64,000 nucleotides of DNA from JBCCQL01 sp039414355 (GTDB taxonomy: Bacteria; Planctomycetota; Planctomycetia; Pirellulales; Lacipirellulaceae), in the NCBI GenBank assembly GCA_039414355.1, contig JBCDJN010000001.1:62001-126000 (forward strand), written 5' to 3'. Below the pieces are notes generated by a model. It ran no database searches, was not told the DNA's origin, and worked only from the letters and a program-made list of their open reading frames with translations. Every line of letters begins with the position of its first letter. Within the stretch, counting starts at the first letter, position 1. Shown here in pieces: positions 47,716 to 56,303 of this stretch. The position numbers and the translations under genes were made by a program.

Positions 47716-47937
47716 GTGTCTGACGACGTCAATGTGCTCGCCTTGGTCAAGGGCAACGAACGCTACGTGTTCCTCTACGACGACTCGCAGCAGGCCGAAG
47801 CGCTCCGCGCCCTCGGCCGCCAAGCGTCCGACCCAGAGCTGAGCTTCACCTGGCACGACGCCGCGATCCTCTCCAAGAAGATCCGCGCCCAGGCCCGCAG
47901 CAACTCCAGCCGCTTCAGCGAGACGACGGTGGAGTAG
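47716..47937 (+). CDS. Small conserved hypothetical protein, 73 aa
   Basis: Starts at the GTG at 47716, with GGAGG 7 nt upstream. VSDDVNVLALVKGNERYVFL and YDDSQQAEALRALGRQASDP form the ordered part, with a basic tail (SKKIRAQARSNSSRFSE). Codon use and the strong ribosome-binding site favour a real gene. It is followed by an inverted repeat and the xerC gene. The function is unknown. Confidence 0.65.
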   Translation: MSDDVNVLALVKGNERYVFLYDDSQQAEALRALGRQASDPELSFTWHDAAILSKKIRAQARSNSSRFSETTVE

Positions 47938-47941
47938 CGCA

Positions 47942-48029
47942 AAAGGGGAAAGTGGAAAGGCGAAAGGGGAAGAGATAGCACTGTTTCGGCGCAACCCGAT
48001 TCCCCTTTCCACTTTCGCCTTTCCCCTTT
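47942..48029. repeat. 30-nt inverted repeat built from GGGGAAAG-like words
   Basis: Left arm 47942-47971 and right arm 48000-48029 are reverse complements apart from a swapped middle word, with a 28-nt loop. It ends just before the xerC start. The hairpin could end transcription of the small gene or regulate xerC. Confidence 0.8.
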
Positions 48030-48035
48030 GGCTCC

Positions 48036-48944
48036 ATGCACCGCCAGCTAGCACAATTCCTCCGGCATCTTGAGGTGGAGCGCGGGGCTTCAGCCCACAC
48101 GGTGAAGGCTTACCGAGAGGACCTCACCGCGCTGGCCGACTACCTGGCGGATGAGGCGGGCGTGTCGCCCGGGGCCGAGTCGATTACCACCGGCGAGCTA
48201 CGCGGCTTTCTGGCAGCGCTCACCGAGGCGGGCTACGCCAAGTCTTCGATCGCGCGGCGGCTGGCGTCAGTGCGGAGCTTCTTCAAGTTCGCCCAGCGCG
48301 AAGGGTGGGTGAAGGGCAATCCGGCCAAGCCGCTCCGCAACCCGCGGCAGCCGCGCAAGCTGCCGCACTTCCTCTCGGGCGACGAGATCAACCGGCTGCT
48401 GTCATCGCCATCGGCCGACACCGCCCCCGGCAAGCGCGACCGGGCGATGCTCGAGGTGCTCTACTCCGCCGGGCTGCGTGTCGGCGAGTTGGTGGCGCTC
48501 AGCGACGGCGACCTCGACCAAGAGCAGGGAGTTGTCCGCGTTAGCGGCAAGGGCAAGAAGGAACGCCTGGCGCCGGTCGGCAGCTACGCTCAGGCGGCAC
48601 TGGATGCGTGGCTAGCGGTGCGGCGCCTGGCGCCGATCAGCCAGCCGCCAGAGCCCAGCCCCCAGTCGCCGCTCTTCACCAACAAGTTTGGGCGAAGGAT
48701 CACCACGCGGAGCGTCGCCCGCATGCTGGAGAAGCGGCTCGCCCAGGCTTCGCTCGATCAGCGGACCTCACCCCACACGCTGCGGCACAGCTTCGCCACG
48801 CACCTGCTCGACGCCGGCGCCGACATCCGCAGCGTGCAAGAGCTGCTCGGCCACGCCAATCTGGTCACCACGCAGATCTACACGCACCTGAGCACGGCCA
48901 ACCTGCGGGCCGCGTACGAGCAAGCGCACCCGCGGGCGGGCTGA
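48036..48944 (+). CDS. xerC: Tyrosine recombinase XerC
   Basis: Resolves chromosome dimers at dif with XerD. The 302-residue length is normal. Catalytic residues appear in order: Arg in AGLRVGEL (around 147), Lys in SGKGKKERL (around 173), His/Arg in HTLRHSF (around 246-249), His in LLGHANL (around 271) and the Tyr nucleophile in IYTHL (around 280). The N-terminal SAM-like domain (FLRHLEVERGASAHTVKAYR) is typical. It is a housekeeping-type Xer and not a phage integrase; distinction from XerD needs alignment. Confidence 0.92.
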   Translation: MHRQLAQFLRHLEVERGASAHTVKAYREDLTALADYLADEAGVSPGAESITTGELRGFLAALTEAGYAKSSIARRLASVRSFFKFAQREGWVKGNPAKPLRNPRQPRKLPHFLSGDEINRLLSSPSADTAPGKRDRAMLEVLYSAGLRVGELVALSDGDLDQEQGVVRVSGKGKKERLAPVGSYAQAALDAWLAVRRLAPISQPPEPSPQSPLFTNKFGRRITTRSVARMLEKRLAQASLDQRTSPHTLRHSFATHLLDAGADIRSVQELLGHANLVTTQIYTHLSTANLRAAYEQAHPRAG

Positions 48945-48951
48945 CGCGTGG

Positions 48952-51147
48952 TCATTCTCCGCCGGCCAGCAACGCGTCGATCACGGCCAAGTCTCCCGGC
49001 CCCACCACGCCGTCGCCGTCGCCGTCGGCGTACATGCCGCGGCGGACGGTCATGCCTTGGGTCTGCTCGCAGACTTGGCGATCGGCGGCGTTGATCTGGC
49101 CGTCGGCGTTGTAGTCGCCCGCGGCGGGTGGGTTCTGCCAACGCTGGACGAACGCCTCGCGTGCCGCCCGCCAGAGCTTGCCATCGCGGTTGGTGACCAC
49201 GCCGTCGCCGTCGCCATCGGCGCCCGAACCGGGCGGCGCCTGCTGCCCGCGTTGCTGGCGTTGCAACTGCAGATCGGCGAACTCGATGCGCCCGTTGCGG
49301 TCGTAGTCGCCCAGGAGGATTGGCAGGGCGAACTCAACGGTCACGCGGTCCTCCCCAACCTCGGGCGACATCGACGCCGACGCCTCGGCGAAGACCGACG
49401 AGACCCAGTAGCCGCCGCGGAACACGCGTGTGGTGCTCACCCAGCCGTCGGGCCGCGTGACGGTGGTGTTGATGCTGGTCCGCCAGTCGCCCAGCACACG
49501 CTGCTGGTAGACCTGACCGGCGGGCTTGGCCGTGCCGTCGGCGCGGAACATCGCCGCCGGCGGCCGCCAGTGCCGCTGCTCGTCGAAGCCCCAGAACGTC
49601 ACGCTCGCCACGGCGGGGTGGGCGAACGCGGCGGTGAGGAAGTCGTCCGTGAACTGCGCCTGCAGCGTTTCGTCGGTCGTGTTGAACTCGAACTCGGAGG
49701 CGTGAACCTGGACGCCGCGGCTGGCGATCGCATCGAAGATGGCCCACACCGTCTCCGGCCCGCTGAGATTGCCGCCGTGGAAGTGGCACTGCACGCCCAC
49801 GCCGTCCAGCGGCGCCCCGGCGGCCTGAACGCGGTCGATCAGCGACAGCAGCCGGGCCACGCGGTTGGTGCCCACGCCGCCGCCGGAGGCGACGATCTCG
49901 TTCTCGTTAATCAGCAGCGCTGCGTCCGCGTCTTGCAACCGGGCCTGGTTGAGCCAATCGGCGATAGCGTCCTCGCCCTCGGGCAGGGCCCGAAGCAGGT
50001 CGTCGTCGTTGCGGGGCTCGTTGACCACGTCCCAGGAATCAACCATGCCCCGCGTCGCCTGCATGGCGTCCGCGATGCGTTCCGCCACCTCGTCACGCAG
50101 TTGCGAGCTGCTCGAAGGCTCTCCGTCCAGCGACGCCAGCAGCGGGCCGAACCGCCGAGGCAGCTCCTCTTCGCCCGGCCAGATCAGGTTGTGGCCGCGC
50201 GCCGGCAGGCCGTTCTGCTTCAGCCAGTCGAGTGCCGCCAGCCCGGTGGCCCGGCCGTAGCGGGCGCTCCACTCGCCTTCCCAGGGCGGCCACTTCAGGT
50301 TGTTCTCAATCGTCACGCGGTTGAACAACGCCTTGAGCCGCTGCCGATACGCCTCGGCATACGGGGAATCCTCCACCAGCGTCGCGGCGTCCACCGCCGT
50401 GCCCCACTGGAATTCGCTCCGCGTCATCTCAATATCGACGCGGGCGTTGCGCACCGGGCGGCCGGCGGCGTCGCGGACGCGGACGCGGATCGGCCCCTTG
50501 CGGTGCTGATCAATCTGCGAGGCGGCCTGCCCTCGCCACGCAGCGGTGGGTGACTGGCCCTCGTACGGCGGCTGCGGGGCGATGCTTGGGTCGAGCGTCA
50601 CCCGGTGGATGGTGACGTCCGGCTTCATCGTGGAGTCCCATTCGCCCAGCAGTTGCCAGCGGTTGAGCTGCGTGAGGTCGAGCGGGCCGCCGATTTCTTG
50701 CGGCGGCGTGGCGAGCGGCGCCCGGGCGGCGATGGTCTGCCGCACGCCCGGCATGGCGCCCGAGATGAGCAGCAGCCACTTGCCGCGGTTGCCGGCCGAG
50801 TCGATCACTTCGAAGGTGAGCGTATCAAGCTCGTTGGCCGGCTCGAGGGTTAGCTCCAGCACCGGCGTCGCGGCGGCCCACGCCGATTGGTCGCTCGCCG
50901 CGAACTGCTTCGCGGCGCCGCCCCAGCCGTTGACGGGATCCGCCAACCGGATGCCTTCGGCTTCGGACGTCTTCGTGAAGCCCTCGAAGGTCCAGTCGAA
51001 GTCCTCGGCCGTGCCGTCCAGCAGAACGTTGGCGGGCGGCGGCGGCTCTTCCGCGGCGGCGCGATCGATCGGCTCCAAGCCGGCCGCCAAAAATGCGAGC
51101 GACCACGCCAGCCGGGCGAACGGGTATCGTGACAGCGGCGCCCCCAC
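48952..51147 (-). CDS. Secreted GH10 xylanase-like enzyme with dockerin repeats
   Basis: A 731-residue protein with a signal-like N-terminus and a CBM-like beta domain (about 35-220). The GH10 TIM barrel has WDVVNEPRND around residue 377, where the Glu is the acid/base, and VHASEFEFNT around residue 483, where the first Glu is the expected nucleophile (most GH10 have ITELD). Near the C-terminus there are EF-hand-like dockerin repeats (DYDRNGRIEFADLQLQRQQR, DGDGDGVVTNRDGKLW, DYNADGQINAADRQVCEQTQ). Substrate: xylan by family, though the changed nucleophile context leaves some doubt. It is not adjacent to the other glycosidase genes. Confidence 0.85.
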   Translation of the reverse strand: MGAPLSRYPFARLAWSLAFLAAGLEPIDRAAAEEPPPPANVLLDGTAEDFDWTFEGFTKTSEAEGIRLADPVNGWGGAAKQFAASDQSAWAAATPVLELTLEPANELDTLTFEVIDSAGNRGKWLLLISGAMPGVRQTIAARAPLATPPQEIGGPLDLTQLNRWQLLGEWDSTMKPDVTIHRVTLDPSIAPQPPYEGQSPTAAWRGQAASQIDQHRKGPIRVRVRDAAGRPVRNARVDIEMTRSEFQWGTAVDAATLVEDSPYAEAYRQRLKALFNRVTIENNLKWPPWEGEWSARYGRATGLAALDWLKQNGLPARGHNLIWPGEEELPRRFGPLLASLDGEPSSSSQLRDEVAERIADAMQATRGMVDSWDVVNEPRNDDDLLRALPEGEDAIADWLNQARLQDADAALLINENEIVASGGGVGTNRVARLLSLIDRVQAAGAPLDGVGVQCHFHGGNLSGPETVWAIFDAIASRGVQVHASEFEFNTTDETLQAQFTDDFLTAAFAHPAVASVTFWGFDEQRHWRPPAAMFRADGTAKPAGQVYQQRVLGDWRTSINTTVTRPDGWVSTTRVFRGGYWVSSVFAEASASMSPEVGEDRVTVEFALPILLGDYDRNGRIEFADLQLQRQQRGQQAPPGSGADGDGDGVVTNRDGKLWRAAREAFVQRWQNPPAAGDYNADGQINAADRQVCEQTQGMTVRRGMYADGDGDGVVGPGDLAVIDALLAGGE

Positions 51148-51338
51148 AGGCCGGTCTCCACCGATGCGGTCTCAAGATGCCTTCAGCCCTCAGCGTAAGC
51201 CCGCGGGCTCACCGACGCCACGTTTTACGCAGCGGCCGGTCGCCAGGCCAATAGAAACCGGGAATTCCGCGATTTCCGTTTCAGACGGGCCGCCGCCGTG
51301 CGTCAGACCCATTAGAAACGCCCCCCAATCCGTTGCTC

Positions 51339-51857
51339 ATGCCGCCGCCCGAAGACCGACGCAGGATCGATCGGCTGGTGGTTGAGCACCTGCCGGCTGC
51401 GCTGCGGCTGGCCCGCCGGCTGACCGGCAGCGGTGACGCGGCGGAGGATTTAGTGCAGGAGGCCATGCGGCGGGTGCTGGACCGCTGGCAGACGTACCGC
51501 GGCGACGCGTCGTTCAAGACGTGGCTGCTGCGGATCGTGATCAACGCCGACCGCGACCGCCGCCGCCGGCTCCGGCCGATCGAGCTGTACGCCGACGACG
51601 AGACCGCAACGCCGAACCCCGAGCCCGACCAACAGGCGACCGCCAACGAGCTGGCAAACCAGATCGGTGCGGCGATCGATTCGCTGCCCGATCGCCAACG
51701 CGAGACCGCGCTACTGTTTTTCGACGAGGGACTGACCGCCGACGAGGTGGCCCGGACGCTCGAGACGACCACGAGCAACGTGCACGCCTGCCTGTACCAG
51801 GCCCGTAAGAAGATCGCCGCCGCCATTGGCTATGAACCCGTCCGACCACGAACCTGA
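51339..51857 (+). CDS. ECF RNA polymerase sigma factor
   Basis: A 172-residue sigma-70 family protein. Region 2 reads ALRLARRLTGSGDAAEDLVQ then FKTWLLRIVINADRDRRRR, and region 4 reads ALLFFDEGLTADEVARTLET then HACLYQARKKIAAAIG. The ATG at 51339 is preferred over the TTG two codons upstream. It overlaps the next gene by 26 nt, the usual sigma/anti-sigma arrangement. Confidence 0.93.
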   Translation: MPPPEDRRRIDRLVVEHLPAALRLARRLTGSGDAAEDLVQEAMRRVLDRWQTYRGDASFKTWLLRIVINADRDRRRRLRPIELYADDETATPNPEPDQQATANELANQIGAAIDSLPDRQRETALLFFDEGLTADEVARTLETTTSNVHACLYQARKKIAAAIGYEPVRPRT

Positions 51858-52863
51858 CGCCGACTACCAGCAAGCGCTGGACCGGCTCATCCGCGACACC
51901 CTCGCCACCGGGCGTGAGGCGATGCGCGATGCGCGGGACAGCGACGACGCCGAGCGGCTGACCCGACTCCAGCGGTTTTGGCGCGACGAGTCTCGGCGGC
52001 GCGTCGCCCGTCGATGGCGATCGGCGGCGGCCGCAGCGGCGGCGGTGCTGGTTGCGGCGACGCTGGCGGCGAGCTGGTTGATGATGAGCCGAAGCGACCC
52101 GAAGCCGCCGCGCGCCGTGGCTCGGCAAGGCGACAAGACGAACGACTCGCCGCCAGCGCAACGACCGCCATCGCCGGCCCCGACAAGTCCGATGACCCAA
52201 GAGGCGACCGCCGTCGAGCCGCCGGAAACCGTCGTCGTTCCATCCGACTTCGCCCGGGCGCCGACGGCGTACGAGCGGTGGATGTTCGCCGCCCAAACCA
52301 ACACCCCGGCGCCCCGCTTGCCGCCGCCGCCCGTCGAACCGATCGAGCCGCCCGCCAGCCCCGTCGAGCAGGCGATGATCATCGCCGAGGCCGCCGATCG
52401 CGACGCGTGGCCGGCGATCGTCCGCGAGATCGCCGACCCTGCGGTCCGCGGCGCCCTGGCCGGCGCCCTGCTGGACGACGCCGGCGAGCCCGCGCTGATC
52501 GCTTTCCTGGAAGTCCTGCGAGGCGAAGCCACACGCGACGCGGCACTCGACGCCGCCGACGCGCGGGAGCAACTGCCCATCGACCAGTTCGTTTCGCTGC
52601 TCGATCACGAAACGCCGCAGGTTCGCCTCGCCGCGTCGATGGCGCTCGGCCTGCTGAACCGCTGCGAGATGACCGACGCGCTGATCACCCGGGTTGAGAC
52701 CCGGCCGTCGCGCTCGAAGGAGGCGTGGTTCGCGCTGTTCGGCTGCCGGTGCGAGTCGGCATCCGTCTTCCTGTCCCGCGCGGCCGCCAGCCCCAAGCTG
52801 CTCGGCCAGTTCAACAACGCCCGCATCCAGTTCGGCCGCACGTGGCCGGTTTGGAAGCCGTAA
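51832..52863 (+). CDS. Membrane protein, candidate anti-sigma factor with HEAT-like C-terminal region
   Basis: About 343 residues from the ATG at 51832, inside the end of the sigma gene. A cytoplasmic N-terminal helical part (HEPDADYQQALDRLIRDTLA), one transmembrane helix (about 65-83, AAAVLVAATLAASWLMM), a Pro-rich linker, then alpha-helical repeats (RGALAGALLDDAGEPALIAF, PQVRLAASMALGLLNRCEMT) that look like HEAT-type. Overlap and topology suggest it holds the sigma factor inactive. No ZAS-type Cys/His is visible. Confidence 0.75.
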   Translation: MNPSDHEPDADYQQALDRLIRDTLATGREAMRDARDSDDAERLTRLQRFWRDESRRRVARRWRSAAAAAAAVLVAATLAASWLMMSRSDPKPPRAVARQGDKTNDSPPAQRPPSPAPTSPMTQEATAVEPPETVVVPSDFARAPTAYERWMFAAQTNTPAPRLPPPPVEPIEPPASPVEQAMIIAEAADRDAWPAIVREIADPAVRGALAGALLDDAGEPALIAFLEVLRGEATRDAALDAADAREQLPIDQFVSLLDHETPQVRLAASMALGLLNRCEMTDALITRVETRPSRSKEAWFALFGCRCESASVFLSRAAASPKLLGQFNNARIQFGRTWPVWKP

Positions 52864-52894
52864 TCCGCTCACCATCCCCGATTGGAGAACCAAC

Positions 52895-54151
52895 ATGACC
52901 CGCTTCGTGACCACCGCTGCCGGCATCGCAATCGCCTTGCTCGCATCCACCGCCCCCGCCCAGTACCAGGCGACCCAGAAGGCTGGCGACGGCATGCTGC
53001 TTCGCACCTACGACGTTGCCGACTTGATCCTCAGCGTCGAAGACCGGCCGTACCAAGGCGCCGCGTTTAGCTCCGCCAATCAAGTCGTGCGACCTACCGG
53101 CGGCGGTGGTGGGTTCGGTGGGGGCGGCGGCGTGAGCCAACCCGCTTACGCACCGACAACGAACCGCGTGACCATCTCGCAGATCGTCGGCACGATCACG
53201 GACACGATTGCGCCGGCGAGTTGGGGCGACACGCCCGCACCACAACGTGCGAACCGTCCCCGAGGCAGCGGGCGTGGCGGGTTCGGCGGCGGCTTTGGCG
53301 AGGAAGGCGACTTCGGAGGCGGAGAGTTCGGCGGGCCCACCCCCGCCGCGCCGCAGGGTGGAGCGCGGATCGCGGTCGTTGGCGCCTCGCTGGTCGTGCT
53401 GCAGTCGCCCGCCGAGCACAACCAGATCGCCACGCTGCTGGACGCGCTCGCCCAGAACCTGGGCAACCGCCGCACGCTTCGCGTGGACGCACGGTGGCTG
53501 CTGCTCACGTCCGACGAACTCGACAAGCTGCAAGACGACAAGCTGAAGATCAGCCGCACGGCGATGGAGGACTTCACGCGTCGCTCCACCAGCCTGCGCG
53601 GCACCACCAACTGCTTCAGCGGCCAGAAGGTGCACCTGATCAGCGGCACGCAGCGCACCAACGTCACCAGTTGGATCCCGGTGGTGGGGAGCGTGAACGA
53701 CCCCTACCGCCGACGTCCCGGCCAGTTGCAGGGCGGGAGCACCGTCTTGCCGGTTGGCGACTACCGCCGGGGCGATGGGAAGCCTGGTCAGTGGATGAAC
53801 TTCGCTTCCAATCCTGGCGTTGGTTACCAGCCGGTGACCACGACGAACAACTTCGGCACGCTGCTGGAGATCCGGCCCACGCTGCTGCGAGACGGCAAGT
53901 CGGTGGTGGTCGACCTCGAAAGCCACATCACCGCCGCGGTGGAACCCACCAAGACGGAGCAACCCAAAGAGAACCCGTCCGGGGCGCCGCTCGTGGACCG
54001 CGTGGCGATCGAGAAGCAGTCGCTCGCCACGACGCTCGGCGTGAAGCTCGGCGAGCCGTGCCTAGTAGGTGGCATGACCTACGCCCCGGCCAGCACCAAC
54101 GCCAACGGGGCCAGCAACGCCGAGCTGTACTTGATCCTTGAGATCCGCTGA
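52895..54151 (+). CDS. Secretin-like secreted protein with Gly-rich linker
   Basis: About 418 residues from the ATG at 52895, preceded by TTGGAG. The signal peptide ends near TAPAQ. RTYDVADLILSVEDRPYQGA is followed by a Gly-rich low-complexity linker, an N-domain-like element (LVVLQSPAEHNQIATLLDAL) and a C-terminal beta region (TLLEIRPTLLRDGKSVVVDL) resembling a secretin. Planctomycete proteins of this type are often encoded beside a sigma/anti-sigma pair, as here. It is probably an envelope component; no classical secretin pore signature was confirmed. Confidence 0.7.
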   Translation: MTRFVTTAAGIAIALLASTAPAQYQATQKAGDGMLLRTYDVADLILSVEDRPYQGAAFSSANQVVRPTGGGGGFGGGGGVSQPAYAPTTNRVTISQIVGTITDTIAPASWGDTPAPQRANRPRGSGRGGFGGGFGEEGDFGGGEFGGPTPAAPQGGARIAVVGASLVVLQSPAEHNQIATLLDALAQNLGNRRTLRVDARWLLLTSDELDKLQDDKLKISRTAMEDFTRRSTSLRGTTNCFSGQKVHLISGTQRTNVTSWIPVVGSVNDPYRRRPGQLQGGSTVLPVGDYRRGDGKPGQWMNFASNPGVGYQPVTTTNNFGTLLEIRPTLLRDGKSVVVDLESHITAAVEPTKTEQPKENPSGAPLVDRVAIEKQSLATTLGVKLGEPCLVGGMTYAPASTNANGASNAELYLILEIR

Positions 54152-54174
54152 TGCGATCACGCGCGTAGCCGCGT

Positions 54175-55269
54175 CTAAGCCGCCCGCCGCAGCGGCGCCT
54201 CGCCGAGCACGCGGTCCCAAACGCCTTCCATGGTGCTGACGAAGCGTGACCAGGAGAAGACATCCTGTGCCCTCTCGCGGCCGGCCATGCCAAGGCGATT
54301 GGCGTACTGGCGGTCGTCGAGCAGGGTGCTGATCGCCTCGGCGACGGCGGCGGCGTTGCGGACCGGCACCAGCAGGCCCGTTTCGCCGTCGGCGACGGAT
54401 TCCACGGCGCCGCCGGCCCGGCAGGCGACAATCGGCTTGCCGGCCAGCGCCGCCTCGATGTACACCAATGCACAAGGCTCGCGGTGCGAGGGCAACGCCA
54501 TCACGTCCACGGCGTGCATCAGGTCGGCCGTGTCACGGCGGAAGCCGGTGAAGCGGACGTTGCCTTCGAATCCATGGCGGCGGGCCTTGTCGGTGAGCTC
54601 GTCACGCAGCACGCCCTGGCCGATCACCCAGAACTGCGTCCGCGGGTACTGGCGGAGGATGGAGGGAATCGCGTCGAAGAGTTCGCGGTAGCCCTTCTTC
54701 ACGGAGAGGTGCCCGAACGTGCCGACGATGGGCGTGTTGTTGTCGGCGCCAAACTCGGCCCGCACCTCAAACGGCGCCCTGCGGGGCTGGAACTCGTCGG
54801 GCGCCAGCGCGTTGTAGAGCACGGTGATCTTCTCGGCCGGGATACCCTGATTAACCAGGTCGTCCCGCACCGCGCCGGAGACCGCAAAGAGGTGCGTCTG
54901 CCGGCGGTGCCAGGAAGCACTCGTGAAGCCCTGCACATGGCCAACGGAAGGAACGCCACCTAGGGACTCCAACCAGCCGGCCCACCAGCTTGCCGAAGAA
55001 AGCGTCGTCTGAACCAGGTCGGCCTTGGCGTCGCGGGCGGCGCGGGCAAGGGCGCCGATCGCCAGCGGGTTGATCTTGCCGCCGATGGAACGCTCGTCGA
55101 CGTCGATGCCGAGCCGCCGAAACTCCGGCGTCGCCCGCGAACCACGCTTGATCACCACCGGCATCGAGTGACCACGCGCCTCAAGCTGCTTGGTCAACCG
55201 AACCAATTGCATCTCCGCCCCCGACATATGCGAGGGCGAGATCACCTGCAAAACGCGACGCGTAGCCAT
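54175..55269 (-). CDS. Glycosyltransferase family 4
   Basis: A 364-residue GT-B glycosyltransferase. The N-terminal half has ISPSHMSGAEMQLVRLTKQL, the C-terminal half has VGTFGHLSVKKGYRELFDAI and the active-site E-x7-E element as ALPSHREPCALVYIEAALAG. It would add a sugar to a surface glycan or glycolipid using a nucleotide sugar. The next gene on the same strand is a DUF4254 protein, a pair that often occurs in planctomycetes. Confidence 0.93.
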   Translation of the reverse strand: MATRRVLQVISPSHMSGAEMQLVRLTKQLEARGHSMPVVIKRGSRATPEFRRLGIDVDERSIGGKINPLAIGALARAARDAKADLVQTTLSSASWWAGWLESLGGVPSVGHVQGFTSASWHRRQTHLFAVSGAVRDDLVNQGIPAEKITVLYNALAPDEFQPRRAPFEVRAEFGADNNTPIVGTFGHLSVKKGYRELFDAIPSILRQYPRTQFWVIGQGVLRDELTDKARRHGFEGNVRFTGFRRDTADLMHAVDVMALPSHREPCALVYIEAALAGKPIVACRAGGAVESVADGETGLLVPVRNAAAVAEAISTLLDDRQYANRLGMAGRERAQDVFSWSRFVSTMEGVWDRVLGEAPLRRAA

Positions 55270-55350
55270 AGTTCAGAAGCCAATGAATCCCGTGAAATCG
55301 CTGCCGAAGCCACCGACGCCGCGGCAGCGCAAACCAAACCAACCGAGAAC

Positions 55351-55371
55351 TAGCGCCTAGCGCCTAGCGCC
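55351..55371. repeat. Short tandem repeat TAGCGCC x3
   Basis: Three copies of a 7-nt unit in the gap between the glycosyltransferase and DUF4254 genes. No complementary arm. Confidence 0.6.
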
Positions 55372-55374
55372 GCG

Positions 55375-56001
55375 TCATCCCGCCTGCCGCTTGTACAGCA
55401 CCGGGTTCAGCGTGGGGTCGTTGTACATCTTCATCTGGCGGTAGACCTTGAGCAGGCGGCTGCCGGAGAAGATGTCCTGCAGCAGCTCTTGCAGGCTCTG
55501 CGAAAGGTCCGCCTGCTGGACGCCGCAACGGGCGAGCTTCTGCTGGACGCGTTCCAGGTGGGCGCCGTCGGCGTCCTGCCGCTGCAGTTCTTCTTCCATG
55601 TGGAAGATGCGGAGCGACATGATCGAGAGCCGGTCGATCGCCGAGCCCGGTGTCTCAGTGTTGAGCCGAGCATCGACGGTAGCAATGACGCCGCCGGTGG
55701 AGAGCATCTGGATGAACGTCTCGTCGATCCGCTCGATCCAATCGTTTCGCTGCTGGTTGAGCTTGTCGATCGCCCGCTTCACCGAGGCGATCTCCGCGTC
55801 GCCCGCGTCGGGGCAGCGGGCGAGGTCTTCCTGGTGCCAGAGCAGGTAGTTGAACTGGTGCTGCTGGCACACCACGGCCAGCAGGCCGGTGTACGGATTA
55901 TCTAGCTGCCCGCTCTCGAAGGCCGGCTCGTGCCAGCGGCGGACGGTTTGGGTCTGCAGATCGACGATCTGCCGGACCACGGCGGGGCTGTCGAACAGCA
56001 T
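55375..56001 (-). CDS. DUF4254-family protein
   Basis: A 208-residue mostly helical protein. The ATG at 55999-56001 is chosen because an AAGGA lies upstream in the right place; the frame is open slightly further. NYLLWHQEDLARCPDAGD and KLNQQRNDWIERIDETFIQM are the conserved core. DUF4254 proteins often accompany glycosyltransferases (as here) or LPS-type genes; the function is not known. It has no predicted signal or membrane segment. Confidence 0.85.
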   Translation of the reverse strand: MLFDSPAVVRQIVDLQTQTVRRWHEPAFESGQLDNPYTGLLAVVCQQHQFNYLLWHQEDLARCPDAGDAEIASVKRAIDKLNQQRNDWIERIDETFIQMLSTGGVIATVDARLNTETPGSAIDRLSIMSLRIFHMEEELQRQDADGAHLERVQQKLARCGVQQADLSQSLQELLQDIFSGSRLLKVYRQMKMYNDPTLNPVLYKRQAG

Positions 56002-56303
56002 GATCGGAGTCCTTTCCGAGGTACCCACGCTTGGGTCTTGGCGGCGTCTTCATTGACGCGGCATGGAGTTGTGGGGCGGGAGTGTAGGACCGGCCCGCGT
56101 GGGGATCAAGACGAGGTTTCGGGCGTGGGCGGTTCCGTTGCGTATCGAAGGGCACTCGCCTGAACTACAATGCGGGTCCGAGATCGCACCGCAGCCCGTG
56201 GGCCGCCCCGCGGCCCGACCGAACGCGCTTTCCAGAGACTTCGCAACACGTCGCGGCAGCGTTGCAGCTTCCGCCGTTGGCCCAGCACCGCTTTGACGAG
56301 CTA
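56002..56303. other. 302-nt intergenic region, nothing definite
   Basis: It separates the divergent DUF4254 and FG-GAP genes. A TACAAT at 56166-56171 could be a -10 for the rightward gene, but no matching -35 lies at the right distance. No small gene or repeat was found. Confidence 0.4.

Noticed and set aside
24158..48029. Insertion-sequence ends or MITEs for the inverted repeats
   Set aside because: The arms differ in sequence at each site and no transposase or target duplication is visible.
48036..48944. Phage or island integrase
   Set aside because: Length, motifs and the lack of flanking att sites or mobile genes fit a housekeeping XerC.
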